NCBI RefSeq assembly: GCF_900167465.1 | Contig: NZ_FUWR01000009.1 | Coordinates: 85,899-149,898 of the forward strand | Direction: 5' to 3' | DNA from: Trichlorobacter thiogenes | GTDB taxonomy: Bacteria > Desulfobacterota > Desulfuromonadia > Geobacterales > Pseudopelobacteraceae | Length of the DNA stretch: 64,000 nt | Shown: positions 23,051-31,919 of the stretch, one piece after another | Position numbering within the stretch: position 1 is the first letter of the stretch | Layout of the letters: every line of letters starts with the position of its first letter | Position numbers and translations under genes: made by a program | The notes under the pieces: generated by a model | The model's input: the letters and a program-made list of their open reading frames with translations, nothing else | Databases searched by the model: none | What the model was told of the DNA's origin: nothing

Positions 23051-25408
23051 CTACTGAATTTCGATCAGTTTGTTGGTGATTTTAAACGGCAGGGGGTGGT
23101 TAGATGAACTGAGTAGGCTGGTCTGGGTAACTCCAAGCGTGGCTTGCCCTTTGTTTCTTGCCCTGAACACCAGGGTTGCCAGATTGCCGCCGTCTGTTGC
23201 ACCTGGACCTGGGGTGGTTTGCGACAGGGTAATAAGTATTGAACCGTTGGACGGGTCAGCTTGTGTTGAAAAACTGGTGGGATCACCATTCTGGTTGAGC
23301 AGGCTGCCTTCGGTAACAGAGAGTAAGTGCAGAAGAGCTGGTGTGTACGAAAGGGTAAAGGAACCACCCTTGAGATCAGTTATCTCATCAACCATGACCT
23401 GCACCGTGAATTGCTGTCCAACCGCAACCAGGCTGGAGGCTGCAAATTTCAGAATACCCGGCTTAAGCGGTGCTGCCGGTGTAGTAGGTGCCGGTTGTGC
23501 TGCCTGAGCTGCTGCAGGAGCAGCGCCAGCTGGTCTGAACAGTGCCTGGCGTTGTGTTGGAGCAGGAGGTTGCAGCGCCGGAAGATCTTCTTTACCGCTA
23601 CTGAATGAGGTCAGAGGTTGCTGAGGCACAGCCACCCCCCTGACCAGACGCGGTGTAATGGCCAGAATCAGCTCGGTCTTGTCATTGTCGGACTTGGTGT
23701 TTGACAGCAGTGGTCCGATAAGGGGGATATCACCCAGCAGGAAGATCTTCTGCTTGCTGTCGCTCTTGGCGTTGGCAATCAGGCCGCCAATTACGCTGGT
23801 CTCGCCATCTTTCAGGCTTAAGACGGTATCCAGGTTACGGGTGCCGATGGTGACCACCGTGGTGGCACTGTCTTTGCCCCCTACGGTCTCGCGGGAGATA
23901 ATGGAACTGACCTCAAGCCCCAGCTTGATGGAGACCTCGTTGTTCAGTTGAATGGTCGGTTCCGCATTGACCTTGACCCCCACATCCACGTACTGCACGT
24001 TAACCTGCGAAGTGGTGCCGGTGGTGGCCATGGTGGTGGTGGTGATCGGTACCCTGGTGCCCACATTAAACTTGGCCTTTTCCTTATTTTTAACCCGTAA
24101 CTTGGGATTGGAAAGTACCTCGCCGTTGGCCAGGGTCTTGCCAAAGTTGTACTGGGCATTGGGAACCGTGACAAAACCACCGTAGCCCCCCATGGAAAAG
24201 GCCTTCACCAGATTGTCGATGGTTGCGTCTGTGATAACGGTGGTTGAGGTGGTGGAGGTGGTCTCTTTCAATGTTGTGGCCAGCAGCTTACTCCCTTTGA
24301 ATGCCCCCAGCTGAACGTCGTAGTTGCTTAGCAACAGTCCCACATTTTTGGCATTCTTGTCGCTGATCTCAATCACCTCAACATCCAGCAGCACCTCTGC
24401 CTCTGGCTGGTCATTGGCTGCCAGAATCTTTTCAATCACATCATTGACTTCACGGGTATCACGCACCACTAGTGCGTTGGCATCCTCATTGATGTAGAGC
24501 TTGCGTACCTGCAGCATGGTCCTGATCAGGTTGGCCGCCTTCTTTGCTTCAAGATAATTCAGGTGGAAGGTGCGCAGCTGCATATCCTGATACTGCTTGG
24601 TCTTTTCCGTGCTTTGCGGATAGATCAGGACGGCAGTCTCATTTATAACGGCATAGCCGAGTTTGTACTGGGCTGCCAGCTGGTCAAGCGCCTGACGAAA
24701 TGAACTGTTTTCCAGTGCAATACGTACCGGTTGCTCCTTAATGTCCGGGTCAAAGATAAAGTTGATCCCGGAAAGCCTGGTAATGGTGGCAAAGAACTCT
24801 TTCAGTCTGGTGCCACTTGCTTTAAGGGTCAGCGGTTTAGCTGATTTTAACTGGAGTTCTCGTCCGTCAAGGCGGGTTGTTGGCGTCATTGAGATTCGGC
24901 CAAGCGCCTCTTGATACAACTTGAAGTCAGGGTGTAATGCAATGGCACGCAGATAGGCACTCTGAGCATAGGGCAGGTTATTACTTTGTTCAAAATCCAG
25001 ACCGGCAAGGTAGCTTTTCTGTGCAAGTTCCAGGCGTGCGGCCTGCTCAGTCAGTTGTTTGAACCGTTCCGTCGTTGGATCAAGGACCGCAGCTGCTTGA
25101 AAATTCTCCTGAGCAGCGCCGTAACGTCCCTCTGCCATCAGTTCGTGGCCTGCCTTTGCCCGTTGTTTGGCAGCTGTCTCGCGGGCCCTGAAAAAACTCA
25201 GGCGATAGCTGCCCTCTGCGGCGTTTTTGCTGAATGCCTCGGCATAGGAATACATGGCCGCCTCAAAGTTGCCTTCCTGTTCCAGCTGCTCCCCCTTGCT
25301 GAACGCCTTTTGGGCTGCAGAACAGCCGGACAGACAGAGCGCAGTGCTCAGCATCAAAGCGGTCAGGAGTCGGATAGTGCGCTGTATCGAAGCTGTCACG
25401 GTAACCAT
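23051..25408 (-). CDS. Second secretin (GspD-like) with C-terminal cohesin-like domain
   Basis: A 785-residue lipoprotein secretin (lipobox LSGC) with the same order as the protein at 15080: TPR-like repeats, N0/STN domain (GINFIFDPDIKEQPVRI), N1-type domains and the secretin core ending near ITPRLVRGV. From STEKTKQYQ to the core's end it is almost identical to the other secretin, while the N-terminal ~220 residues and the tail are clearly diverged. The tail is not Pro-rich. It is a cohesin-like beta domain (KFAASSLVAVGQQFTVQVMV, then SFTLSYTPALLHLLSV). No inner-membrane partner genes lie beside it, so it may use the platform encoded at 17473-20046 or another one. Confidence 0.9.
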   Translation of the reverse strand: MVTVTASIQRTIRLLTALMLSTALCLSGCSAAQKAFSKGEQLEQEGNFEAAMYSYAEAFSKNAAEGSYRLSFFRARETAAKQRAKAGHELMAEGRYGAAQENFQAAAVLDPTTERFKQLTEQAARLELAQKSYLAGLDFEQSNNLPYAQSAYLRAIALHPDFKLYQEALGRISMTPTTRLDGRELQLKSAKPLTLKASGTRLKEFFATITRLSGINFIFDPDIKEQPVRIALENSSFRQALDQLAAQYKLGYAVINETAVLIYPQSTEKTKQYQDMQLRTFHLNYLEAKKAANLIRTMLQVRKLYINEDANALVVRDTREVNDVIEKILAANDQPEAEVLLDVEVIEISDKNAKNVGLLLSNYDVQLGAFKGSKLLATTLKETTSTTSTTVITDATIDNLVKAFSMGGYGGFVTVPNAQYNFGKTLANGEVLSNPKLRVKNKEKAKFNVGTRVPITTTTMATTGTTSQVNVQYVDVGVKVNAEPTIQLNNEVSIKLGLEVSSIISRETVGGKDSATTVVTIGTRNLDTVLSLKDGETSVIGGLIANAKSDSKQKIFLLGDIPLIGPLLSNTKSDNDKTELILAITPRLVRGVAVPQQPLTSFSSGKEDLPALQPPAPTQRQALFRPAGAAPAAAQAAQPAPTTPAAPLKPGILKFAASSLVAVGQQFTVQVMVDEITDLKGGSFTLSYTPALLHLLSVTEGSLLNQNGDPTSFSTQADPSNGSILITLSQTTPGPGATDGGNLATLVFRARNKGQATLGVTQTSLLSSSNHPLPFKITNKLIEIQ

Positions 25409-25452
25409 AGACTATCTATAGCGTTTCCCTTTACCAAGAAACAAGCGAAAGA

Positions 25453-26451
25453 TTAACCGCCCAGTCTGAAATTGGCGGTCAGCATCCGGTAGGATACCAG
25501 GGCGGTGAACAGCAGGTAGCAGGTCAGCGACACCAGAATCAGTCGCTGCTGCAGGCGTGGCAGGAAGGGAGCCAGGCTGGGGCGGGTTCTGAACGGCATC
25601 AGCAGGCCGATGCTGCTGCCGCTGATCATGCCGCCCAACAGCGTGGCATAGAGCAGATAACCGATGTAGCCGTATTCTTTTTGCAGGATACAGAAGGGGC
25701 AGTGGTGGGTGGGTAGCTCGTAGTAATAGAGTCCGATAAAGGAGATCAGTGCTGCCAGGGAGACCAGAAAGGCAAACGCGGAAACAACCGCATAGAGATA
25801 ACCGCCGGTCCCTTTCAGGTAGAGCCGGATGCCGCAGCAGAAGAGCACAACCATGGTGCTGAAAAAGAGCGGTCGCATGATCCGGTACGGCAGACCGGCC
25901 AGCTCTCCGGCAATGCTCGGCTTGTCGCTGCCAAACAGACTGCCGCAGCAGGAGGTGATCAGATCCCCCTTCAGGTGGAGAAAATAGTTGAACTGCAACA
26001 CCGTTTCAGCCAGTACCAGCAGCACCAGGCCCAGTAGCAGGAAGTATTTGGGCTTGATCAGCGGGTAGTCATAGCCTTTGGTATCGGCATGGTTGACAAT
26101 CAGCCAGCAACCTGCCAGCAGACAGTTGATCAGCTTCATGATCAGGGTCGGATAGCCGTAGCTGTTTACCTGCAGGGTACCGGCCGCGCACATGGCGCCG
26201 GTAAACAGGATATGCAGTCCATCGGCGGTGTAGAGGTACAGGAACAGAGAGATCGACTGAAACAGCAGGGCATAACTCATGATCGTCGCAATCAGATAGG
26301 TGCGCCGTTCCAGTTGCAGCTGCAGCTCACTGCCGCTGGTAAGGTCCCAGTTTCTCAGAATCTGCATACCAAACCAGCCGGCGTACAACAGCAGGCCGCT
26401 GACGATCAGCGACGCAGTCATCAGCGCCAGTATGGCAGGGTGCTGGATCAT
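25453..26451 (-). CDS. Polytopic membrane protein with CPFC and CC motifs (possible thiol-redox protein)
   Basis: A 332-residue protein with about eight predicted membrane helices. Two cysteine sites stand out: DLITSCCGSLFG in one loop and THHCPFCILQ at the start of a late helix. A CxxC at a membrane boundary next to a second Cys pair resembles the DsbB/VKOR arrangement, but I do not recognise the whole protein as either. Its ATG at 26451 overlaps the ABC ATPase stop (26448-26450). As the last gene of the copper operon it may supply or reduce thiols, or be a third subunit of the transporter. Confidence 0.75.
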   Translation of the reverse strand: MIQHPAILALMTASLIVSGLLLYAGWFGMQILRNWDLTSGSELQLQLERRTYLIATIMSYALLFQSISLFLYLYTADGLHILFTGAMCAAGTLQVNSYGYPTLIMKLINCLLAGCWLIVNHADTKGYDYPLIKPKYFLLLGLVLLVLAETVLQFNYFLHLKGDLITSCCGSLFGSDKPSIAGELAGLPYRIMRPLFFSTMVVLFCCGIRLYLKGTGGYLYAVVSAFAFLVSLAALISFIGLYYYELPTHHCPFCILQKEYGYIGYLLYATLLGGMISGSSIGLLMPFRTRPSLAPFLPRLQQRLILVSLTCYLLFTALVSYRMLTANFRLGG

Positions 26452-27176
26452 ACCGGTGGTTCCTGCTGGACAATCCGTCCATCCCGCATCTCCACCACCT
26501 GATCTGCCCGTGACGAGTTATAGACAATCGGGTCATGGCTGGCGATCAGGACTGTTTTACCGCTGTCTTTGAGCAGGCCGATGCTTTCCATAAAGGCCTG
26601 GGAAAGCTGGCTGTCCAGGTGGGCGGTCGGCTCGTCAGCAATAATGGCAATCGGGTTGTTAATCAGGGCACGGGCAATGGCCACCCGCTGCAGCTCTCCC
26701 CCTGACAGCCATTCCACCGGTGAGTTGCAATGACGCAGCAGATCAAACTGTTCCATCAGCTCCACTGCCCGCTGTCTGACCACCGGCTGTTGCTCGCCGG
26801 TGGGGTAGGCCGGTAGCATGATGTTCTGCAGGGCACTGATCCCCTTGATCAGGTTAAACTGCTGGAAAATGAAACCGAAGGTGGAACGGCGGATTTCGGT
26901 CAGGAACCGCTCCGGCAGACTGGAACTGTCAAAGCCCTCAGACCTGTCTGTTGCCTGAAAGAAGCTGGTTTCGACCCCCTGGAGCATGATCCGCCCCGAA
27001 CTTGGTCTGGTCATGCAGCCGATTAAGGCCAGCAGGGTGGTCTTACCTGATCCGCTGGGGCCTTTCAGGATCGTCATGGTGCCGCGTTCAATGGTGAGGC
27101 TGACGTTGTCCACCGCCGTAAAGCTGGTGGTCGGGCTAATGGAGAAGGTTTTGGTAACCTGCTGCAGTGCAATCAT
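26448..27176 (-). CDS. ABC transporter ATP-binding protein (LolD/MacB type)
   Basis: A 242-residue ATPase. The Walker A is GPSGSGKTTLL, the Q-loop is FIFQQFNLI, the signature is LSGGELQRVAIARAL, Walker B is IIADEP and the H-loop is SHD. The family energises FtsX-fold permeases, and the gene follows exactly such a permease with a 2-base gap. It would work with the proteins at 27179 and 25453 in the inner membrane. In this setting the likely cargo is a copper site, a metallochaperone or a lipoprotein such as NosL; this is inference. Confidence 0.92.
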   Translation of the reverse strand: MIALQQVTKTFSISPTTSFTAVDNVSLTIERGTMTILKGPSGSGKTTLLALIGCMTRPSSGRIMLQGVETSFFQATDRSEGFDSSSLPERFLTEIRRSTFGFIFQQFNLIKGISALQNIMLPAYPTGEQQPVVRQRAVELMEQFDLLRHCNSPVEWLSGGELQRVAIARALINNPIAIIADEPTAHLDSQLSQAFMESIGLLKDSGKTVLIASHDPIVYNSSRADQVVEMRDGRIVQQEPPV

Positions 27177-27178
27177 GG

Positions 27179-28315
27179 TTATGACCTCATGGCTGCATCA
27201 GGGGCAATGGTTGCTGCCAGCCAGGCAGGGATGATGGTGGCTGCCGTATAGGGCAGCACCGAAAGCACAAACAACACCGAAAGTTGATAACCATCGATGG
27301 TCGGCACCAGTCTGAACTGCGGATACAGAATAGCCCAGCCTTTCAGGGCATGGGAAAACAGGGCGGCTGATGAAAAGAAGACATGTCCGTAGGCCAGTAA
27401 CACACCGGCCAGGAAGGCGGTCAGAGAAATCACGGCTCCTTCCCAGAACTTCAGCAGCAGGACATCGCCGGTCTCCCAGCCGATTGATTTAAGGATACCG
27501 ATCTCTTTGCGCTCTTCAGCCGAAAGGCCACTGGCTTTGTCCCAGGCAAAGATCACAAAGGAGAACAGCGCCACTGCCAGCATCACCACCATCATCCCGC
27601 CACGCCAGTCAAACAGCGAGTCGTAGGTCCGTAGCAGTTCACTCTTTAAAATCGGGCGGGTGTCAGGAAACAGTTCAACAATCTTGTTGGCCACGGTCAC
27701 CAGCTCACGGGGGTTGGCGACGGTAACTGCCAGGTCGGTGGCAACATCCTTGGGCATCCTGAACATGGCCTGAAAATCCTCAGCAGCCATCAACACCAGA
27801 TCAGCAGACACCAGCTCCGAATGTAACGGCATGATGCCGGAGACGGTCAGGAGCAGCGGCGTGCCGCTGTAGGAGCGGAAGGTCACCAGATCATCGGTCT
27901 TGATCCGCAGGTTTCTGGCAACACCGCTGCCGATGGTGATCGAACCGGGCGGGGGAGGAGCCGTATCCGGCGCCAGCAGGGTGTAATTTGCCTGAAAAAC
28001 CGGGTCATAGTAATAGCCCCACAGGCGTGGTGTGACCTCTGATACCCCGCGGATGGCGCTGATTTTTTCCCCATAGTTGGTCGGTATCAGGTCGTGGCGG
28101 CCGGCAATCATCCGCTGCACCACCATGTCAGGCGCCTCGGCCAGCAGTAGGGCCGCTTCCCGTTTCAGGGCCTGCACAAAAAAGATTAGCGATGCAATCA
28201 CAAAGATGATCAGGGTATAGACCAGAAACAGGGAGATGTTTTTGGCCTTGCGCCTCAAAAGCGAGGATAGGGCAAAATCAAGGATATTGCGGTGGCGGCT
28301 AAGGGCGTGGTGCAT
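27179..28315 (-). CDS. FtsX/MacB-like ABC transporter permease
   Basis: A 378-residue permease with the four-helix FtsX/MacB layout. There is one helix near the N-terminus (NISLFLVYTLIIFVIASLIF), a large periplasmic domain (about residues 55-245), then three C-terminal helices. The GILKSIGWETGDVLLLK segment is the conserved coupling region of the family. It overlaps the small upstream gene by 17 bases. Its partner ATPase is at 26448. Confidence 0.9.
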   Translation of the reverse strand: MHHALSRHRNILDFALSSLLRRKAKNISLFLVYTLIIFVIASLIFFVQALKREAALLLAEAPDMVVQRMIAGRHDLIPTNYGEKISAIRGVSEVTPRLWGYYYDPVFQANYTLLAPDTAPPPPGSITIGSGVARNLRIKTDDLVTFRSYSGTPLLLTVSGIMPLHSELVSADLVLMAAEDFQAMFRMPKDVATDLAVTVANPRELVTVANKIVELFPDTRPILKSELLRTYDSLFDWRGGMMVVMLAVALFSFVIFAWDKASGLSAEERKEIGILKSIGWETGDVLLLKFWEGAVISLTAFLAGVLLAYGHVFFSSAALFSHALKGWAILYPQFRLVPTIDGYQLSVLFVLSVLPYTAATIIPAWLAATIAPDAAMRS

Positions 28316-28622
28316 AGGACCTCTGCAGGGTGACGGGTGGTGTCACCAGTGAGCCGGAGGGGAAATGTTCAAGGGCGGTCGGGTGATCCTGAAATGGTGC
28401 GTGCAGATCAGCCATGGCCGGGTGGCGGGTGTAGCGGGCCTCGGTAAACAGACAGAGATCGGTCAGCCGTAACCGGTGGACCAGCATGGCCCGTTCCTGC
28501 AATTCTGCCTGACGGCTGATCCTGCTGCTGCGGGCGTGAATCCCCATCAGCAGCAGGAGCACAAGGCCGGTCGTCAGCAACAGTATGAAGCAGGTGGAAG
28601 GACGCATGGCTGTTCCGGTCAC
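28299..28622 (-). CDS. Small single-pass membrane protein in the copper operon
   Basis: Up to 107 residues with one N-terminal membrane helix (STCFILLLTTGLVLLLLMGI) and a basic periplasmic tail. The start is either GTG at 28622, overlapping the NosL stop, or ATG at 28607. I know no family for it. Its position between NosL and the permease, overlapping both, argues that it is real and belongs to the transporter. Confidence 0.65.
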   Translation of the reverse strand: MTGTAMRPSTCFILLLTTGLVLLLLMGIHARSSRISRQAELQERAMLVHRLRLTDLCLFTEARYTRHPAMADLHAPFQDHPTALEHFPSGSLVTPPVTLQRSYAPRP

Positions 28623-29098
28623 TCCAGTGACTTCAGCAGGGCAGGGGTAATCTCATGAAACCTGACAATCCGCTTGCCCCCGTGGTCTTTTAAAAACTCC
28701 TGCGCTTCGGTCTGTTTTGCCAGGGGAACCAGTTCATGTCCCATCGGTCCGTACACGGTACTGCCAATTACATAAAAGGCGGTCTTACCGTCAATCAGCT
28801 TCAGTGAATAGTAGTCCTTGACCAGCATGGCCGAGATCATGGCCGGTTTTCTGGTTGGTGCGTATCTGGGCAGGTTGTTAAGGTAGATAAACAGGTCCTT
28901 GGCACCGTCAAACCAGGCATGGCTACCGTCACTGAATCTGATTGCCGCTGTCCAGGCCGGATACTTATGGACAAACATGCCGCAGACCGGGCACTTGTCC
29001 TTTGGCCCCGGCGCGGGGGCAGCAGGCGCTGCCAAGGCAGATGCCACGTTCAGCCAGAGGCAGATAATAGCTGAAAATAGTAGGGAAAAACGCTTCAT
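28619..29098 (-). CDS. NosL-family copper-binding protein (copy 1)
   Basis: A 159-residue exported protein with signal peptide (cleavage near ALAAP). The NosL signature CPVCGM is at residues 36-41, followed by RFSDGSHAWFDGAKDLF. NosL proteins bind Cu(I) through Cys/Met and deliver copper to nitrous oxide reductase, but no nos genes lie here. Instead it is followed by an FtsX-type ABC transporter. The second NosL copy (29270) is only about 30% similar by eye. Confidence 0.9.
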   Translation of the reverse strand: MKRFSLLFSAIICLWLNVASALAAPAAPAPGPKDKCPVCGMFVHKYPAWTAAIRFSDGSHAWFDGAKDLFIYLNNLPRYAPTRKPAMISAMLVKDYYSLKLIDGKTAFYVIGSTVYGPMGHELVPLAKQTEAQEFLKDHGGKRIVRFHEITPALLKSLE

Positions 29099-29269
29099 GA
29101 CAGATCCTTTAACCAGTTGTTCACGCGGAGCCGCGAAGCTCGCAGAGAAAACCAGATGCTTACTTCAACACATGGAATAATCAATCCAGATGAAGTTGCA
29201 ACATGCTGTGACGGTTTGATTTTACTCTTCGCGTCTCTGCGTCTCCGCGTGCAACTGCTTTTTCCTGGT
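29099..29269. repeat. Inverted-repeat element of the CACGCGGAG...GCGAAG family
   Basis: GTTGTTCACGCGGAG...CGCGAAG near 29117 recurs inverted near 29265-29226, where the complement reads GTTGCACGCGGAGACGCAGAGACGCGAAG. The two arms bracket about 100 bases without a gene. Related CACAGAGACGCAGAG stretches occur at 52707 and 53703. It separates the two NosL genes. Confidence 0.6.
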
Positions 29270-29782
29270 TTAGTGCTGGCCGCTATGCTTCATCTTCATC
29301 ATCTTGCGGCGTTCACGGATCATTTTTGTGTCTTTGTACATATCTTCATAGGCCGCCTTGATGGCATCATCAAAACTGCCCAGGGTTCCCTTGTGTGCCT
29401 TTATGAATGCCTCGGCGTCAGCCTTGTTGGCAAAGGCCCATTTGGCCCGGGCGGTCATGACCCCCATCTTGTCGCCGCCGATCACCCAGTGGGCGGTCTC
29501 TGCATCAATCAGCTTTTGGGTGGTAAAGTCACCCACCTTGATGGAGGTCGGCATCCTGTCAATGTTATTGGCCAGTTCCACAGCCGTGCAATGCACGCTG
29601 CAGGTGCCGACCGAGCTGCCATCATGATAGGTTATCAGCATCCGGCTATGGGCAAACTTGGTGCGGTCCATGCCGCAGTACTTACAGCTGTCCGGGCCTT
29701 CAACCTTGTCAGTGGCTGTAACCAGAGCGGCAGTCGTCAGCAAAAGGGCTATCGCAACCAGAAATTTCAGCATGTTTTTCAT
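29270..29782 (-). CDS. NosL-family copper-binding protein (copy 2)
   Basis: A 170-residue protein with signal peptide (cleavage near VTATD). CKYCGM is at residues 33-38. A further CSVHC site follows in the conserved YHDGSSVGTCSVHCTAVEL stretch. The C-terminus is Met/His/Lys rich (RRKMMKMKHSGQH), fitting copper binding. It sits between the TonB receptor and the other NosL, so both would handle copper in the periplasm after outer-membrane uptake. Confidence 0.9.
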   Translation of the reverse strand: MKNMLKFLVAIALLLTTAALVTATDKVEGPDSCKYCGMDRTKFAHSRMLITYHDGSSVGTCSVHCTAVELANNIDRMPTSIKVGDFTTQKLIDAETAHWVIGGDKMGVMTARAKWAFANKADAEAFIKAHKGTLGSFDDAIKAAYEDMYKDTKMIRERRKMMKMKHSGQH

Positions 29783-29844
29783 TGTTTGTTCTCCTGTCTT
29801 AAGTATGTGTAACGCGGTTTTTGCCTGTTGTCCATTGGGCCTCG

Positions 29845-31854
29845 CTAGAATTTATAGGCCATGCTCAGATAGACGTTCCGTCCGTTTTCCGGAACCCGAT
29901 AGCCAACACCACTGACAAAGGGGTCGCGCAGATAGGACAGGTGGCTGTAGTACTGGGTGTCCAGAAGATTGTTAATGCCGCCGGTAACTGAGAACCCTTT
30001 GTATTGATAGCCTGCCTTCAGGTCAGTGGTCACCCATCCGGCAGTCTTTTGCTCGTTCAGGCTGCTGTCAATGCGATCCTGTTCACGGCTTAAGGTCTCA
30101 AGCAGTTCAGCAAAGAATCTGCCGTTGTCATAGCGGATAGAAATGGTGCCGCGCAGAGGTGGTATCTCGGAAAGGGGGCGGTTGCCGCTGATATTGCGAC
30201 CTTCCGTGTATGACAACCCGCCCCGTAAAAACAGGTCGGCCGGCAGCGAGATCTGGCTACCCAGCTCAGCACCCCAGATACTGGCATGAATATTCTGGTA
30301 GCTCTTCAGGGTTGGAGATGCCTGGTAGAAATTTACGTAATCCTGCAGGTCGCTGTAAAAGATGGAGGCATTGATGTAGAAACGGTTCGTGGCGTACTTG
30401 GCCCCCAGGTCAACCTGATGATTGACGGTTGCCTTAAGGTTTTGGTTGCCCCGCCAGGCCGGTGTGCCTGGTACATCAAGGTACAGCTCCTGCTGGTCAG
30501 GTGTGCGGGTACCCCGCCCCAGGCCGGTGAAGACAGTCAGCTCCTTGAAGGGGGTATAGTTTAATTGCAGATTTGCGCTGATGCTGCTGAATTCCTTTGA
30601 ACTGCCTGCCGTCACCATGGTGTTTGTTCTACCTGCTTCTGCATGGGTCAGATCGCCACGTACCCCGCCGGTCAGGCTCAGCTGGCTGCCAAGCGGCAGG
30701 GTGTATTCACTGAACAGGCCGACGTTTTCGATCGTGGCATCCGGTATCATGGCAAGGTCACGGTAACTGAAATACATGGCCCGGCGATTGGTGGCATCCC
30801 AGTTGCGGTTATAGTAATCCAGGCCGCTTTTAAGGGTTCCCGGTCCGATCTGCAGGGCAGCCTGCAGCTTGGCGCCGTAGGTCTGGGTGGAAGCGTCGGT
30901 CTGCATGGAGTAAAACCGGGGCGATGTGCTGGAACTGAAACGGTCGCGGTCATCCATCAGGTGTTTAACACGATCCCAGTAAACCTGCAGCTTCAGATCC
31001 TGCAGCAGTGCCGAGATGTTCTGAACCCGGTAGCTCCAGTTCATACGGTGGGTCTTGTCGTAGTCGGCGTCCATCTTCAGGTAGGGATACAGAACATGAT
31101 CCGCATCCTGATAGGTATAGCTGACCTCAGTGCGAGAGTTTGATGTCGGATTGAACCCTAATTTCCCCCAACCGGTGTTGATTTCGTAGGCCTTTGAATC
31201 AACCGCGGCGGTCTTGTAACGGTTCGGGCTGGTGGATGGGTAGATCTCAGTCAGCAGTTTTCCGTTGCCGGATTTTGGGACATCGGAATATTTGTAGGCA
31301 TAGCCCAACAGGCCATCATAGCTGTCTGTCGCATAGGAGGCGGTGGCTGAAGCGTTGGTGCTGTGCCAGTCGCCATAGCCCAGGCTGAGTTCTCCACCAA
31401 ACCCCTTGCCAGGCCTTTTGGTCTGGGCATCGATCAGACCACCCAGGCTGCCGGGATTGGTGAGATCATAGGGGCCTTTAATGATTTTGACCTGCTCAAT
31501 CTCGGCAAAATCATAGTGAAACGCCGGTGGGTCCATCCGGGAGGGACAGGCGCCATGCAGGCGCACGCCGTCCACCAGGACGTTGATATTGTCCTTCTGG
31601 AAACCACGCAGTACCACATCATTGGCAATCGCCCCTTTGTGTACCGTGTTGATCCCTTCAACCTGTTTCAGTGCCTCTCCCATATCACGGGCCGGGCTTT
31701 CGCGGACCTCCCGGACTGAAAGGCTCTCTTCCTTTGGTGATTCTCTGTCCGCACGGACAATGATTTCGTCAAGCAGCAGATGTTCTTCTGCGCGGGCTGT
31801 CTGGGCTGTCAGTGTCAGCAGCAGCGCCAGCAGCGAAAGCTGTTGTACAGTCAT
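29845..31854 (-). CDS. TonB-dependent outer-membrane copper receptor, OprC/NosA-like
   Basis: A 669-residue receptor. A signal peptide is followed by the plug (ALKQVEGINTVHKGAIAND, then VLVDGVRLHGACPSRMDPP) and a 22-strand barrel ending in MAYKF, the usual terminal-aromatic motif. OprC and NosA bind copper through CxxxM and HxM sites. Here Cys103 and Met107 form CPSRM, and His298/Met300 form KHLMDD, in the expected places. No TonB/ExbBD genes are in the window. It is second in the operon, 65 bases after the Cys-rich gene. Confidence 0.9.
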   Translation of the reverse strand: MTVQQLSLLALLLTLTAQTARAEEHLLLDEIIVRADRESPKEESLSVREVRESPARDMGEALKQVEGINTVHKGAIANDVVLRGFQKDNINVLVDGVRLHGACPSRMDPPAFHYDFAEIEQVKIIKGPYDLTNPGSLGGLIDAQTKRPGKGFGGELSLGYGDWHSTNASATASYATDSYDGLLGYAYKYSDVPKSGNGKLLTEIYPSTSPNRYKTAAVDSKAYEINTGWGKLGFNPTSNSRTEVSYTYQDADHVLYPYLKMDADYDKTHRMNWSYRVQNISALLQDLKLQVYWDRVKHLMDDRDRFSSSTSPRFYSMQTDASTQTYGAKLQAALQIGPGTLKSGLDYYNRNWDATNRRAMYFSYRDLAMIPDATIENVGLFSEYTLPLGSQLSLTGGVRGDLTHAEAGRTNTMVTAGSSKEFSSISANLQLNYTPFKELTVFTGLGRGTRTPDQQELYLDVPGTPAWRGNQNLKATVNHQVDLGAKYATNRFYINASIFYSDLQDYVNFYQASPTLKSYQNIHASIWGAELGSQISLPADLFLRGGLSYTEGRNISGNRPLSEIPPLRGTISIRYDNGRFFAELLETLSREQDRIDSSLNEQKTAGWVTTDLKAGYQYKGFSVTGGINNLLDTQYYSHLSYLRDPFVSGVGYRVPENGRNVYLSMAYKF

Positions 31855-31919
31855 GGTAATACGCCTCCCTGGCTCTCTGTTCGTAAGCAGCAGTAATGAC
31901 TACGACGCTGATTGTCGAA

